Below are positions 19,719 to 28,900 of a stretch of DNA of 44,291 nucleotides, piece by piece. The translations under genes were made by a program, and so were the position numbers. The DNA comes from Alphaproteobacteria bacterium (GTDB taxonomy: Bacteria > Pseudomonadota > Alphaproteobacteria > Micavibrionales > Micavibrionaceae), in NCBI GenBank assembly GCA_016794145.1, contig JAEUKP010000019.1:1-44291 (forward strand), read 5' to 3'. Positions within the stretch are counted from its first letter, which is position 1. Each line of letters begins with the position of its first letter. The notes beneath the pieces were generated by a model, which was not told the origin of the DNA, ran no database searches, and saw nothing but the letters and a program-made list of their open reading frames with translations.

Positions 19719-20828
19719 ATGATTGAGCAATCTTACACCCTGAATCGTCAGAATTTTTTGAATGCAGCCAAGACTGCTGGCGCATATATTGACCATATCC
19801 CCTATAAACGGAGTGTTGATAAAGATGTTGATTTGGTGACCGATATCGCGATTTTGGGGGCAAACAGCCCGAAACAGATTGTCATTGTAAGTTCGGGCCT
19901 TCACGGTGTTGAACTGCCTGCCGGATCACTGCTTCAGCAAATTTGGTTGTCTGAAATTTCAAATATTTTATCCCAGACACCAAACACGAAATTTCTGTTT
20001 GTACATGCTTTAAATCCATATGGAGCAATGTTCGGCACTCGGACAGATTGGGGGATAAATGGACAAAAAAACATTGATCCTGCACGTAACTTTATTGATT
20101 TTTCAAAGGCAGAAAATACCGCCAATTATGATGTTGTTGCAGCTCTGCGTGATGCTGATTTATCCTTATACGGTGCTGTCAAAATGTGGGTAAAGCTTTT
20201 ATATTCTGCATTTTTTGAGCAAGGGCAATCTGCTTTCAAAAAAGGATTTGTTCGTGGGCAATATACAGATCCTGATATTCCTTACTTCGGAGGGGGCGAA
20301 CCTTGTTTGGCACGCTTAACATGGGAGGAGATTCTTTCGAAATATGTAGAAGGAACAGAGGTATCAAAAATTTGGCATCTTGATTGCCATACAGGAGATG
20401 GTCCATTTGGAGCTCTACAGCTTTATATCAACGATCGAGAAGGGGCTCATGTCTATCGTGATGCCTGTCAGTTAATGACCCCTGAAAAGGTCCAGATGAC
20501 GGAAAAGTATTTTGCAGATATCTCAGGGGATATCGTTGATTATTGGTCATCTTACCGGATTGGTAATGCGAAGGTTACTCCGATGACTCTAGAATTCGGA
20601 ACATCAGCGGCAAAAATTCAGGGAATTGATGTCTTGCGGGCCATTTTAAATCGTACAATTTTACAAAATAAATTCAATGATAATCATCCAAAAGCGGCTC
20701 AAATCATACAAGACATGCGAAATGCCTTCTCCCCTTTAACTTCAGAGTGGGAACACTCTGTAAAAGTGCAGTCAAAAGAATTATGGGGCCATTTTGCCCG
20801 ATATATCGTTGCGGCTTGTTCCCCATAA
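19719..20828 (+). CDS. DUF2817 / M14-like metallopeptidase-related protein
   Basis: The 369-residue protein belongs to the DUF2817 family, related to zinc carboxypeptidases of clan M14. The first metal site is IVSSGLHGVELPAGSLLQQ, giving the HGVE motif. LFVHALNPYGAMFGTRTDWGINGQKNIDPARNF carries the conserved asparagine/arginine region. A later histidine in IWHLDCHTGDGPFG completes the expected zinc site. The natural substrate is not known. I start at ATG 19719; a TTG at 19701 would add six residues. The 214-bp gap upstream separates it from the divergent antiporter gene. Confidence 0.8.
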   Translation: MIEQSYTLNRQNFLNAAKTAGAYIDHIPYKRSVDKDVDLVTDIAILGANSPKQIVIVSSGLHGVELPAGSLLQQIWLSEISNILSQTPNTKFLFVHALNPYGAMFGTRTDWGINGQKNIDPARNFIDFSKAENTANYDVVAALRDADLSLYGAVKMWVKLLYSAFFEQGQSAFKKGFVRGQYTDPDIPYFGGGEPCLARLTWEEILSKYVEGTEVSKIWHLDCHTGDGPFGALQLYINDREGAHVYRDACQLMTPEKVQMTEKYFADISGDIVDYWSSYRIGNAKVTPMTLEFGTSAAKIQGIDVLRAILNRTILQNKFNDNHPKAAQIIQDMRNAFSPLTSEWEHSVKVQSKELWGHFARYIVAACSP

Positions 20829-20928
20829 GTTTAACTTTTATTTCACAATCATTTCTTTGGGGGGGGCAGTTGCTCGGAATTTTATGATTCCTTATCTTGC
20901 TCTTCGATCCTGTCTGGGCTAGATATGA

Positions 20929-23116
<2,188 letters not shown>

Positions 23117-23401
23117 TCTTGCTTTAAAATCATCTCCCTTGATGGGAGAGGGTGTAGGTGAGATAGATTTATTTCAGCTACAGAGGGCGCAGAGCTAAAC
23201 AGAGGAATAAAAGCTCTGTTTAGCTCTGTGGTTGAATATGATACAAATGGCAGTGAGCCAAATAGGTTCGAGCTTTCCCTTCCCCTTAGGGGGAGAGAGG
23301 ACGAGCGAAGCGAGGCAGGGAGAGGGGATTTATTTTTGATTTTTTAGCTAATTTTGATTTTTTGAATTTACAAACGAATCCGTTTGATTCACACTGACTG
23401 G
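23117..23401. repeat. eno-ftsB gap filled with palindromic repeats
   Basis: This 285-bp gap holds at least three repeat types and no gene. TCTCCC-TTGAT-GGGAGA (23133-23149) is a hairpin next to the enolase stop. CAGAGCTAAACAGAG (23190-23204) and its exact reverse complement CTCTGTTTAGCTCTG (23214-23228) form a perfect 15-bp inverted repeat around nine bases. At 23277-23329, CCCC-TTA-GGGG and GAGCGAAGCGAG sit in a CCCTCTCCC-type repeat common in proteobacterial intergenic regions. Any of these could end or process eno mRNA. Confidence 0.8.
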
Positions 23402-23716
23402 ATGAAGCAACTTTTAGAACATAATGATTTGGTTCGTAAAAATCTGCTAACTCTGGTTGGGTTGGGCCTGTGTTTCTATTTCTCTTATCATTTGCTTCAG
23501 GGGGAGAGGAGCTATTTCCGGCTTCTCAGTCTTCAGAAAAATGTCGCGGATATGAAGGTCTCAAGCGATAAATTAAAAGCAAATCACCATGATTTGGAAA
23601 CCCGCGTTTCGATGCTGCGCAGCGGATCGATTGATAAGGATTTGCTGGAAGAGCGGGCGCGTATTGTCCTGGGCTTCCGGAATCAGGGCGAAAAAGACAT
23701 TTTGGTTGGAAAATAA
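23402..23716 (+). CDS. ftsB: Cell division protein FtsB (DivIC family)
   Basis: FtsB joins FtsL and FtsQ in the septal complex that activates peptidoglycan synthesis. The 104-residue protein has a short cytoplasmic start, one membrane helix (LLTLVGLGLCFYFSYHLLQG, near residues 14-33), a coiled coil (LSLQKNVADMKVSSDKLKANHHDLETRVSML split over residues 41-71), and the C-terminal DKDLLEERARIVLGFRN that is typical of the family. I use ATG 23402; a TTG at 23384 would add six residues. Its position between eno and pdhA matches other Alphaproteobacteria. Confidence 0.9.
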   Translation: MKQLLEHNDLVRKNLLTLVGLGLCFYFSYHLLQGERSYFRLLSLQKNVADMKVSSDKLKANHHDLETRVSMLRSGSIDKDLLEERARIVLGFRNQGEKDILVGK

Positions 23717-23780
23717 ACAATTTATCCCCAGATTATCTCTTGAAATTCCACAAAAACATAATGAAAACAATGTGTTGCAG

Positions 23781-23801
23781 CGCACAAACTGTGCGTTTTT
23801 G
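23781..23801 (+). terminator. Hairpin with T-run between ftsB and pdhA
   Basis: CGCACA (23781-23786), AAC and TGTGCG (23790-23795) are followed by TTTTTG. It lies 65 bp after ftsB and 100 bp before pdhA, so it may end ftsB transcripts or attenuate the pdh operon. Confidence 0.55.
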
Positions 23802-23880
23802 ACTCGCACTCCGGCAAAAAATCGTGTAGCTATGGCACGTTTTTACAATACGAGGTTTTACCGTGTCCAAAGGTCATGCA

Positions 23881-24897
23881 ATGAGTAATGTCAAGAAATC
23901 CAATCAGAATTCTGTTCCCACAAGCAACAGCCAGAAATTGCCATCGGCTGATGAAATGAAAAAACTGTACCGCGATATGCTGTTGATTCGCCGGTTTGAA
24001 GAAAAAGCAGGACAGCTCTACGGAATGGGCCTGATTGGCGGGTTCTGCCACCTCTATATCGGGGAAGAAGCCGTGGTAACGGGGGTGCAGTCGGTTCAGA
24101 AAAAACAGGACACCACCATTACCGCTTACCGTAACCATGGTCATATGCTGGTGTCTGGTATTTCTGCCAACGACGTTATGGCGGAATTGACGGGGCGTTC
24201 TGGTGGATGTTCTCGTGGAAAAGGCGGATCGATGCACATGTTCTCGATCGAGAATGGATTCTATGGCGGACACGGAATTGTGGGGGCACAAGTATCAATC
24301 GGGGCCGGATTGGGTTTTGCGCATCAATATAAAGGTGACGGGGGCGTCGCGATTGCTTATATGGGTGATGGGGCGGCCAACCAGGGGCAGGTCTATGAAA
24401 GTTTCAATATGGCCAAACTGTGGAATTTGCCGGTTTTGTTTATCATTGAAAACAACCAATACAGCATGGGAACATCCGTTCCACGTCATGCGGCCGGTGA
24501 ATTTTATCGCCGTGGCGAAGGATTTGGAATCAAGGGCGAAAAAGTGAATGGGATGGATATTTTCGCAGTACGCGAAGCGTCGTCCCGTGCGCTCGAAGAT
24601 ATTCGCTCCGGCAATGGCCCTTATATTCTTGAGATGGTCACCTATCGCTATCGGGGACATTCGATGTCGGACCCTCAAAAATATCGTAGCAAAGATGAAG
24701 TCGAGGGGTATAAAGCTCTGGATCCGATTGACGGGATCAAGGCCGCGCTGCTGAAAGAATACAACATCACCGAAGATGATCTGAAGCCAATTGACAAAGA
24801 GGTGAAGGATATTGTAGCCCAAGCTGCGCAATTCTCCCAAGACTCTCCGTTGCCGGACGCTGCCGAATTGTGGACGGATGTGTTGATTAGTGTGTAG
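23881..24897 (+). CDS. pdhA: Pyruvate dehydrogenase E1 component, alpha subunit
   Basis: E1 alpha and beta decarboxylate pyruvate with thiamine diphosphate and pass the acetyl group to lipoyl-E2. The 338-residue protein shows MLLIRRFEEKAGQLYGMGL, the YRNHGHML histidine region, the phosphate-loop area GRSGGCSRGKGGSMHMF, and the thiamine diphosphate motif GDGAANQGQ (about residue 163) through to IIENNQYSMGTS. Two starts are plausible: GTG 23863 with GAGG seven bases before it, and ATG 23881 with AAGG seven bases before it. The ATG is preferred. It heads the pdhA-pdhB-pdhC-lpd operon, which is interrupted by inserted cassettes. Confidence 0.95.
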   Translation: MSNVKKSNQNSVPTSNSQKLPSADEMKKLYRDMLLIRRFEEKAGQLYGMGLIGGFCHLYIGEEAVVTGVQSVQKKQDTTITAYRNHGHMLVSGISANDVMAELTGRSGGCSRGKGGSMHMFSIENGFYGGHGIVGAQVSIGAGLGFAHQYKGDGGVAIAYMGDGAANQGQVYESFNMAKLWNLPVLFIIENNQYSMGTSVPRHAAGEFYRRGEGFGIKGEKVNGMDIFAVREASSRALEDIRSGNGPYILEMVTYRYRGHSMSDPQKYRSKDEVEGYKALDPIDGIKAALLKEYNITEDDLKPIDKEVKDIVAQAAQFSQDSPLPDAAELWTDVLISV

Positions 24898-24906
24898 GAT
24901 TTTGGA

Positions 24907-25335
24907 ATGTCCGATTCTGCTTTTCTACCACGAAGTCACGAAGACCACAAAGATAACACGAAAATTGTTTTTGATGATATGTCGCGGCAGGTGGTTGATG
25001 CAGCTTTTCGGGTTCATCAAAATTTGGGGACGGGCCTTCTGGAATCAATCTATGAAGAATGTATGGTGGTGGAATTTCGAAAAAGGAAGATTCCTTTTTC
25101 AAGACAGGTTGAAGTGCCTATTGTATATGAAGGAGAAAAAATTCCAGCAACTTACAAACTGGATTTGGTTGTAAATAATGAAATTATTATCGAACTAAAA
25201 AGCGTCGAAAAAATTATTCCTGTCCATAAGGCCCAGATTTTAACCTATATGAAGACATCAGGACTAAAGACCGGATTGCTGATAAATTTTGGTGAACCAT
25301 ATTTCAAAGAGGCTATAAAACGCTTCGTGTTATAA
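24907..25335 (+). CDS. GxxExxY protein (PD-(D/E)XK nuclease-like)
   Basis: This 142-residue protein carries the defining motif GLLESIY in FRVHQNLGTGLLESIYEE. It also has a PD-(D/E)XK-like core, YKLDLVVNNEIIIELKSVEKI, where the aspartate and ELK would be catalytic. The function of the family is not established; nuclease activity is inference from the fold. The gene sits between pdhA and pdhB, 9 bp after the pdhA stop. Its first residues (SHEDHKDNT) are read through the left inverted repeat, so the real start could be the in-frame ATG at 24979. Its stop lies in the right repeat. Base composition is AT-rich compared with the flanking pdh genes, which indicates a later arrival. Confidence 0.85.
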   Translation: MSDSAFLPRSHEDHKDNTKIVFDDMSRQVVDAAFRVHQNLGTGLLESIYEECMVVEFRKRKIPFSRQVEVPIVYEGEKIPATYKLDLVVNNEIIIELKSVEKIIPVHKAQILTYMKTSGLKTGLLINFGEPYFKEAIKRFVL

Positions 25336-25368
25336 ACTTAATGAGCTTCGTGTCTTCGTGGTGAAAAA
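24921..25368 (+). mobile_element. GxxExxY cassette with imperfect terminal inverted repeats
   Basis: The left end (24927-24964) reads ACCACGAAGTCACGAAG and then AACACGAAAA. The right end (25323-25368), on the opposite strand, reads CACCACGAAGACACGAAG and then ATAACACGAAG. The ends are therefore imperfect inverted repeats of about 38-45 bp enclosing the GxxExxY gene. A shortened copy of the same unit lies at 26886-27095. I cannot see a target-site duplication. CACCACGAAG-type repeats beside GxxExxY genes are known from other bacteria; mobility is inference. Confidence 0.75.
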
Positions 25369-25395
25369 GATTTTAATGAAATAAATGAGGAAAAA

Positions 25396-26832
25396 ATGTC
25401 TATTCAAATTTTAATGCCCGCTTTGTCGCCGACCATGACTGAAGGGAATTTGACCCGTTGGATGAAAAAAGAAGGTGATGTTGTGAAGGCGGGACAAGTG
25501 ATCGCCGAAATCGAAACCGATAAAGCCACCATGGAAGTCGAAGCGGTGGATGAAGGCGTTCTGGGTAAAATTCTGGTGGCCGAAGGCACCCAAGGGGTCG
25601 CCGTGAATACTCCGATCGCGGTGCTTTTGGAAGACGGTGAGACCGAAGTAAAACAAGGCATCGCGCCATCTCCATGCATGGCGGGTGATATCCCCTGTAT
25701 TCCGAATAACGCCCCCGTGGCAACGGCCACGACCGAAACGACGGTGGTCGATCAACCCGCCGGAGCCGTGATTGCCAACCGGGATGTGTTATATGCGCAA
25801 GGTGTGGTGATTGAACCTCCTCCGTTTGATGAAGCTCCCTACATGCAAAACACACAAGCGATGCAAGTGCGTGAAGCTTTGCGCATGGGGATGAGTGAGG
25901 AAATGCGCCGTGATGAAAATGTGTTTCTGTTGGGTGAGGAAGTCGCCGAATATAACGGGGCTTATAAAGTCTCCCAAGGGATGCTGGATGAATTCGGCCC
26001 GAAACGCGTGGTCGATAGCCCGATTACCGAATACGGATTTACAGGGCTGGGTGTCGGGGCCGCTATGTCTGGTTTGAAGCCGATCATCGAATTTATGTCG
26101 ATGGATTTTGCCATGCAGGCGATCGATCATATTGTGAACTCGGCGGCCAAAACCTTGTATATGGCGGGTGGGAAATTGGGCTGCCCGATTGTCTTCCGTG
26201 GTCAGAATGGGGCTCCTGGAAAAGTCGGCGCGCAACACTCCCAATGCTATGCGTCGTGGTATGCGCATGTCCCTGGCCTGAAAGTGGTCGCTCCATGGTC
26301 GGGAGCAGATGCCAAAGGATTGATCAAGGCGGCGATCCGTGATCCAAATCCGGTCGTCGTATTGGAACATGAATTGATGTATGGCCAGATTTTTGAAACC
26401 CCTGTCGATGACAATTTTGTGATCCCGATCGGTCGGGCAAAAATTGAACGGGCCGGCACGGATGTAACGATTGTGGCGTTTTCGATTATGGTGGGCAAGG
26501 CTCTGGAAGCTGCAAAAATCCTGGAAGAGCAGGGGATCAGTGCCGAGGTTATCAACCTGCGCACCATTCGCCCATTGGATCGTCATACGATTATCGAGAG
26601 TGTGAAGAAAACCAACCGGATTGTCAGTGCCGAAGAAGGATGGCCATTCGCAGGGGTCGGATCGGAAATTGCGGCCTTGGTCAACGAACATGCGTTTGAT
26701 TATCTGGATGCTCCTGTCGCTCGTGTCTGCGCGGCGGATGTTCCAACGCCGTATGCAACTAATCTGGAAAAACTCGCCACGCCACAGCCCGAGGATATCG
26801 TCGCAGCGGTTAAGCGAGTGTGTTATCGGTAG
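25396..26832 (+). CDS. pdhB: Pyruvate dehydrogenase E1 component, beta subunit with lipoyl domain
   Basis: The 478-residue protein fuses a lipoyl domain to E1 beta, as is usual in Alphaproteobacteria. The lipoyl domain spans residues 1-80, with [17 protein letters not shown] and the lipoylated Lys43. A flexible linker rich in threonine, alanine and proline follows to about residue 150. The E1 beta part has [53 protein letters not shown] and the transketolase C-terminal domain with [21 protein letters not shown] stands before the ATG. It lies 60 bp after the inserted GxxExxY gene, yet its own ribosome binding site is intact. Confidence 0.96.
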   Translation: MSIQILMPALSPTMTEGNLTRWMKKEGDVVKAGQVIAEIETDKATMEVEAVDEGVLGKILVAEGTQGVAVNTPIAVLLEDGETEVKQGIAPSPCMAGDIPCIPNNAPVATATTETTVVDQPAGAVIANRDVLYAQGVVIEPPPFDEAPYMQNTQAMQVREALRMGMSEEMRRDENVFLLGEEVAEYNGAYKVSQGMLDEFGPKRVVDSPITEYGFTGLGVGAAMSGLKPIIEFMSMDFAMQAIDHIVNSAAKTLYMAGGKLGCPIVFRGQNGAPGKVGAQHSQCYASWYAHVPGLKVVAPWSGADAKGLIKAAIRDPNPVVVLEHELMYGQIFETPVDDNFVIPIGRAKIERAGTDVTIVAFSIMVGKALEAAKILEEQGISAEVINLRTIRPLDRHTIIESVKKTNRIVSAEEGWPFAGVGSEIAALVNEHAFDYLDAPVARVCAADVPTPYATNLEKLATPQPEDIVAAVKRVCYR

Positions 26833-26885
26833 TGATTGCTGACAGCGGTCGAAGAAATTTTTGATGAATGATATAAGGAAGGACG

Positions 26886-27095
26886 TTTTCACCACGAAGC
26901 CACGAAGACCACAAAGACAACACGAAGTTTATCTTTGATGGTTTTTTGCTGCAGGTCATTGATGCAGCTTTCGTGTTTATTAAATAAATGCCGGGATAGG
27001 TTTGCGTATAAAATATTGTAAGCTATATTTCAAAAAGGCGATAAAATGCTTCGTGTTATACTTAGTGAACTTCGTGTCTTTGTGGTAAGAAAAAT
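26886..27095 (+). mobile_element. Internally deleted remnant of the GxxExxY cassette
   Basis: The left end (26886-26927: CACCACGAAGCCACGAAG, then CAACACGAAG) and the right end (27049-27090: CTTCGTGTTATAC, then CTTCGTGTCTTTGTGG) match the ends of the intact cassette at 24921-25368. Next to the left end, CAGGTCATTGATGCAGCTTT matches codons for the VVDAAF segment of the intact gene. Next to the right end, ATATTTCAAAAAGGCGATAAAA matches the YFKEAIK codons. The middle, roughly 240 bp, is missing and the frame is broken. This is the main content of the 340-bp pdhB-pdhC gap. Confidence 0.85.
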
Positions 27096-27172
27096 TACGA
27101 AATAGTAACTGGAATTGAGTTTAGAGACTAGTTTGTGTGTTTTGAAGTAATGAATTTAAAAGGAAACTAAAA

Positions 27173-28462
27173 ATGCCAATTCAAATTTTAATGCCTGCTT
27201 TGTCGCCGACTATGACGGAAGGGACCTTGGCCAAATGGATCAAAAAAGAGGGAGACAAAATCAAGGCCGGCGAAGTGATCGCCGAGATTGAAACCGACAA
27301 AGCCACGATGGAGGTCGAGGCTGTGGACGAAGGTGTCTTGGGAAAAATTCTGGTGGCAGCAGGAACCGCGAATGTGGCAGTGAACGCCCCGATTGCCCTG
27401 ATTCTGGAAGACGGAGAAGATGCGTCGGCCCTATCTGCGGCACCTTCTACGCCATCTGCGCCACCAGCTGCACCACAGGCCGCTCCACAAGCGTCTTCTC
27501 AAGCTGCAGCGGCCCCTCAGTCGGTTGTGTCGGCTCCTGTTGCAACACCAGTTGCGGCTTCTGGTCATCGCGTGTTTGCCTCTCCCTTGGCACGTCGTAT
27601 TGCCGCCCAAAAAGGCGTCGATCTGAAAACCATCGCGGGGTCTGGCCCGCATGGTCGCATTGTCAAAGCGGATGTCGAGGCTGCGAAAGCAGGGGGCCCT
27701 GTTGCGACTCCGAAAGCGGCATCGGCTCCAACCACGTCCGGGCCGGATGCGAAACAATTGGCCGATATGTTGGGCATGGCGTATACCGAAATTCCGAATA
27801 ACAACATTAAGAAAGTAACGGCGCGTCGCTTGACCGAAGCCAAGCAGACAATCCCGCATTTCTATTTGTCGGTCGATTGTGTTCTGGACAATTTGCTGGC
27901 AGCGCGTGCGGCCATGAATGAGGCCGCAAACGGGGCATATAAACTCTCGGTCAATGATTTTATTATCAAGGCCAATGCGATGGCACTGAAAGCCTATCCT
28001 GCGGCGAATACCTCGTGGACAGATGATGCCGTGTTGCAATACACACATGCGGATATTTCGGTGGCTGTGGCCACGCCGAATGGCCTGATTACCCCGATTA
28101 TCAAAGCTGCGGAGACAAAATCCATCAGCGAAATTTCCAATGAAATGAAAGATCTGGCGAAACGTGCCAAAGACGGCAAGTTAAAACCGGTCGAGTTTCA
28201 GGGAGGGACGTTCTCGATTTCCAATCTGGGAATGTTCGGCGTGAAAAATTTCCAAGCGATTGTGAATCCTCCACAAAGCTGCATTATGGCAGTGGGTGCA
28301 GGGGAAGAACGTGTGGTCGTGGACGATGGCAAAATGGTTGTTCGTACGGTGATGACGGTGACCTTGTCCACGGATCATCGCTCGGTGGATGGGGCAGTTG
28401 GGGCCGAATATCTCCAGTACTTCAAGAAATTCATCGAAAACCCTGTGTTGATGTTGGCTTAG
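27173..28462 (+). CDS. pdhC: Dihydrolipoamide acetyltransferase (E2 of pyruvate dehydrogenase)
   Basis: E2 forms the core of the complex and moves the acetyl group from lipoamide to CoA. The 429-residue protein has one lipoyl domain ([17 protein letters not shown], lipoyl Lys43), an alanine/proline linker near residues 85-130, the subunit-binding domain [17 protein letters not shown] to [12 protein letters not shown], and the catalytic domain ending in [16 protein letters not shown], with His402 and Asp406 as the active-site pair. AAAAGGAAAC precedes the ATG. The first 50 residues are nearly identical to those of PdhB, which suggests shared ancestry of the two lipoyl domains or gene conversion. 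Confidence 0.96.
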   Translation: MPIQILMPALSPTMTEGTLAKWIKKEGDKIKAGEVIAEIETDKATMEVEAVDEGVLGKILVAAGTANVAVNAPIALILEDGEDASALSAAPSTPSAPPAAPQAAPQASSQAAAAPQSVVSAPVATPVAASGHRVFASPLARRIAAQKGVDLKTIAGSGPHGRIVKADVEAAKAGGPVATPKAASAPTTSGPDAKQLADMLGMAYTEIPNNNIKKVTARRLTEAKQTIPHFYLSVDCVLDNLLAARAAMNEAANGAYKLSVNDFIIKANAMALKAYPAANTSWTDDAVLQYTHADISVAVATPNGLITPIIKAAETKSISEISNEMKDLAKRAKDGKLKPVEFQGGTFSISNLGMFGVKNFQAIVNPPQSCIMAVGAGEERVVVDDGKMVVRTVMTVTLSTDHRSVDGAVGAEYLQYFKKFIENPVLMLA

Positions 28463-28471
28463 CCCTTATTT

Positions 28472-28498
28472 GTCATTCCGGCGAAAGCCGGAATCTCA
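28472..28498 (+). repeat. 27-bp palindromic repeat, left copy
   Basis: The core ATTCCGGC-GAAA-GCCGGAAT (28475-28494) lies between GTC and CTCA. It begins 10 bp after the pdhC stop. The copy at 28800-28826 is its exact reverse complement. Confidence 0.92.
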
Positions 28499-28508
28499 AA
28501 GGATATGT

Positions 28509-28802
28509 ATGAAAGAAAATTTTTATGTTTATATTTTATCCAATCAATCAAATCGTGTAGTTTACACGGGCGTTACTTCGAATTTGGTAAAAAGAATTTG
28601 GCAGCATAAAAACAAAGTCGCGGATGGGTTTACATCCAAATATAACGTGAATAAGTTGGTGTACTTTGAAAATCACGATGATGCAGAAAACGCCATCAAG
28701 CGCGAAAAGAATATAAAAGACTGGAAGCGCGCGTGGAAAAACGAATTGATAGAAAAAGAAAATCCTGATTGGCGGGATTTATATGACGATATAACGCAAT
28801 GA
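28509..28802 (+). CDS. Small GIY-YIG endonuclease-like protein
   Basis: The 97-residue protein is a single GIY-YIG domain of the small stand-alone (YhbQ/UPF0213-like) type. The motif FYVYILSNQSNRVVYTGVTS gives VYI and YTG, followed by the catalytic arginine helix NLVKRIWQHK. A glutamate in NAIKREKNIKDWKRAWK fits the metal ligand position. AAAGGA five bases before ATG 28509 sets the start. The gene lies between pdhC and lpd and is enclosed by perfect inverted 27-bp repeats; its stop codon TGA is the first bases of the right repeat. Composition is AT-rich against the flanking genes. Nuclease activity is inferred from the family. Confidence 0.88.
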   Translation: MKENFYVYILSNQSNRVVYTGVTSNLVKRIWQHKNKVADGFTSKYNVNKLVYFENHDDAENAIKREKNIKDWKRAWKNELIEKENPDWRDLYDDITQ

Positions 28803-28826
28803 GATTCCGGCTTTCGCCGGAATGAC
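28800..28826 (-). repeat. 27-bp palindromic repeat, right copy (inverted)
   Basis: TGAGATTCCGGC-TTTC-GCCGGAATGAC is the exact reverse complement of the left copy. Its first three bases are the stop codon of the GIY-YIG gene. Confidence 0.92.
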
Positions 28827-28846
28827 GGGATAATTTTCTTTTATTC

Positions 28847-28873
28847 GTCATCCCTGCGAAAGCAGGGATCTCA
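28847..28873 (+). repeat. 27-bp palindromic repeat, variant copy
   Basis: GTCATCCCTGC-GAAA-GCAGGGATCTCA has the same frame and ends as the copy at 28472 but a different stem. The paired changes keep the hairpin, so the secondary structure is conserved. It ends 27 bp before lpd. Confidence 0.88.
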
Positions 28874-28900
28874 AAATAAAAAGTAAAAAGGAAAAACAAA

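Larger units (their letters stand above)
28472..28826 (+). mobile_element. GIY-YIG cassette bounded by perfect 27-bp inverted repeats
   Basis: The unit is left repeat, 10 bp containing the start of the ribosome binding site, the GIY-YIG gene, then the right repeat in exact inverse orientation. The whole is 355 bp. A third related palindrome follows at 28847-28873. No transposase and no target duplication are visible. The arrangement resembles REP-type repeats carried with a nuclease gene; mobility is inference. Confidence 0.65.

Noticed and set aside
25789..26895. A 368-codon minus-strand open frame opposite pdhB
   Set aside because: It is rich in His, Arg and Phe with no domain, lies wholly antisense to a clear E1 beta gene, and arises from the codon bias of that gene. 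The same holds for the 287-codon frame opposite lpd at 29444-30307.
23117..28900. A CRISPR array, considered because of the many repeats
   Set aside because: The repeats are few, palindromic, unevenly spaced and flank genes; there are no regular spacers and no cas genes.
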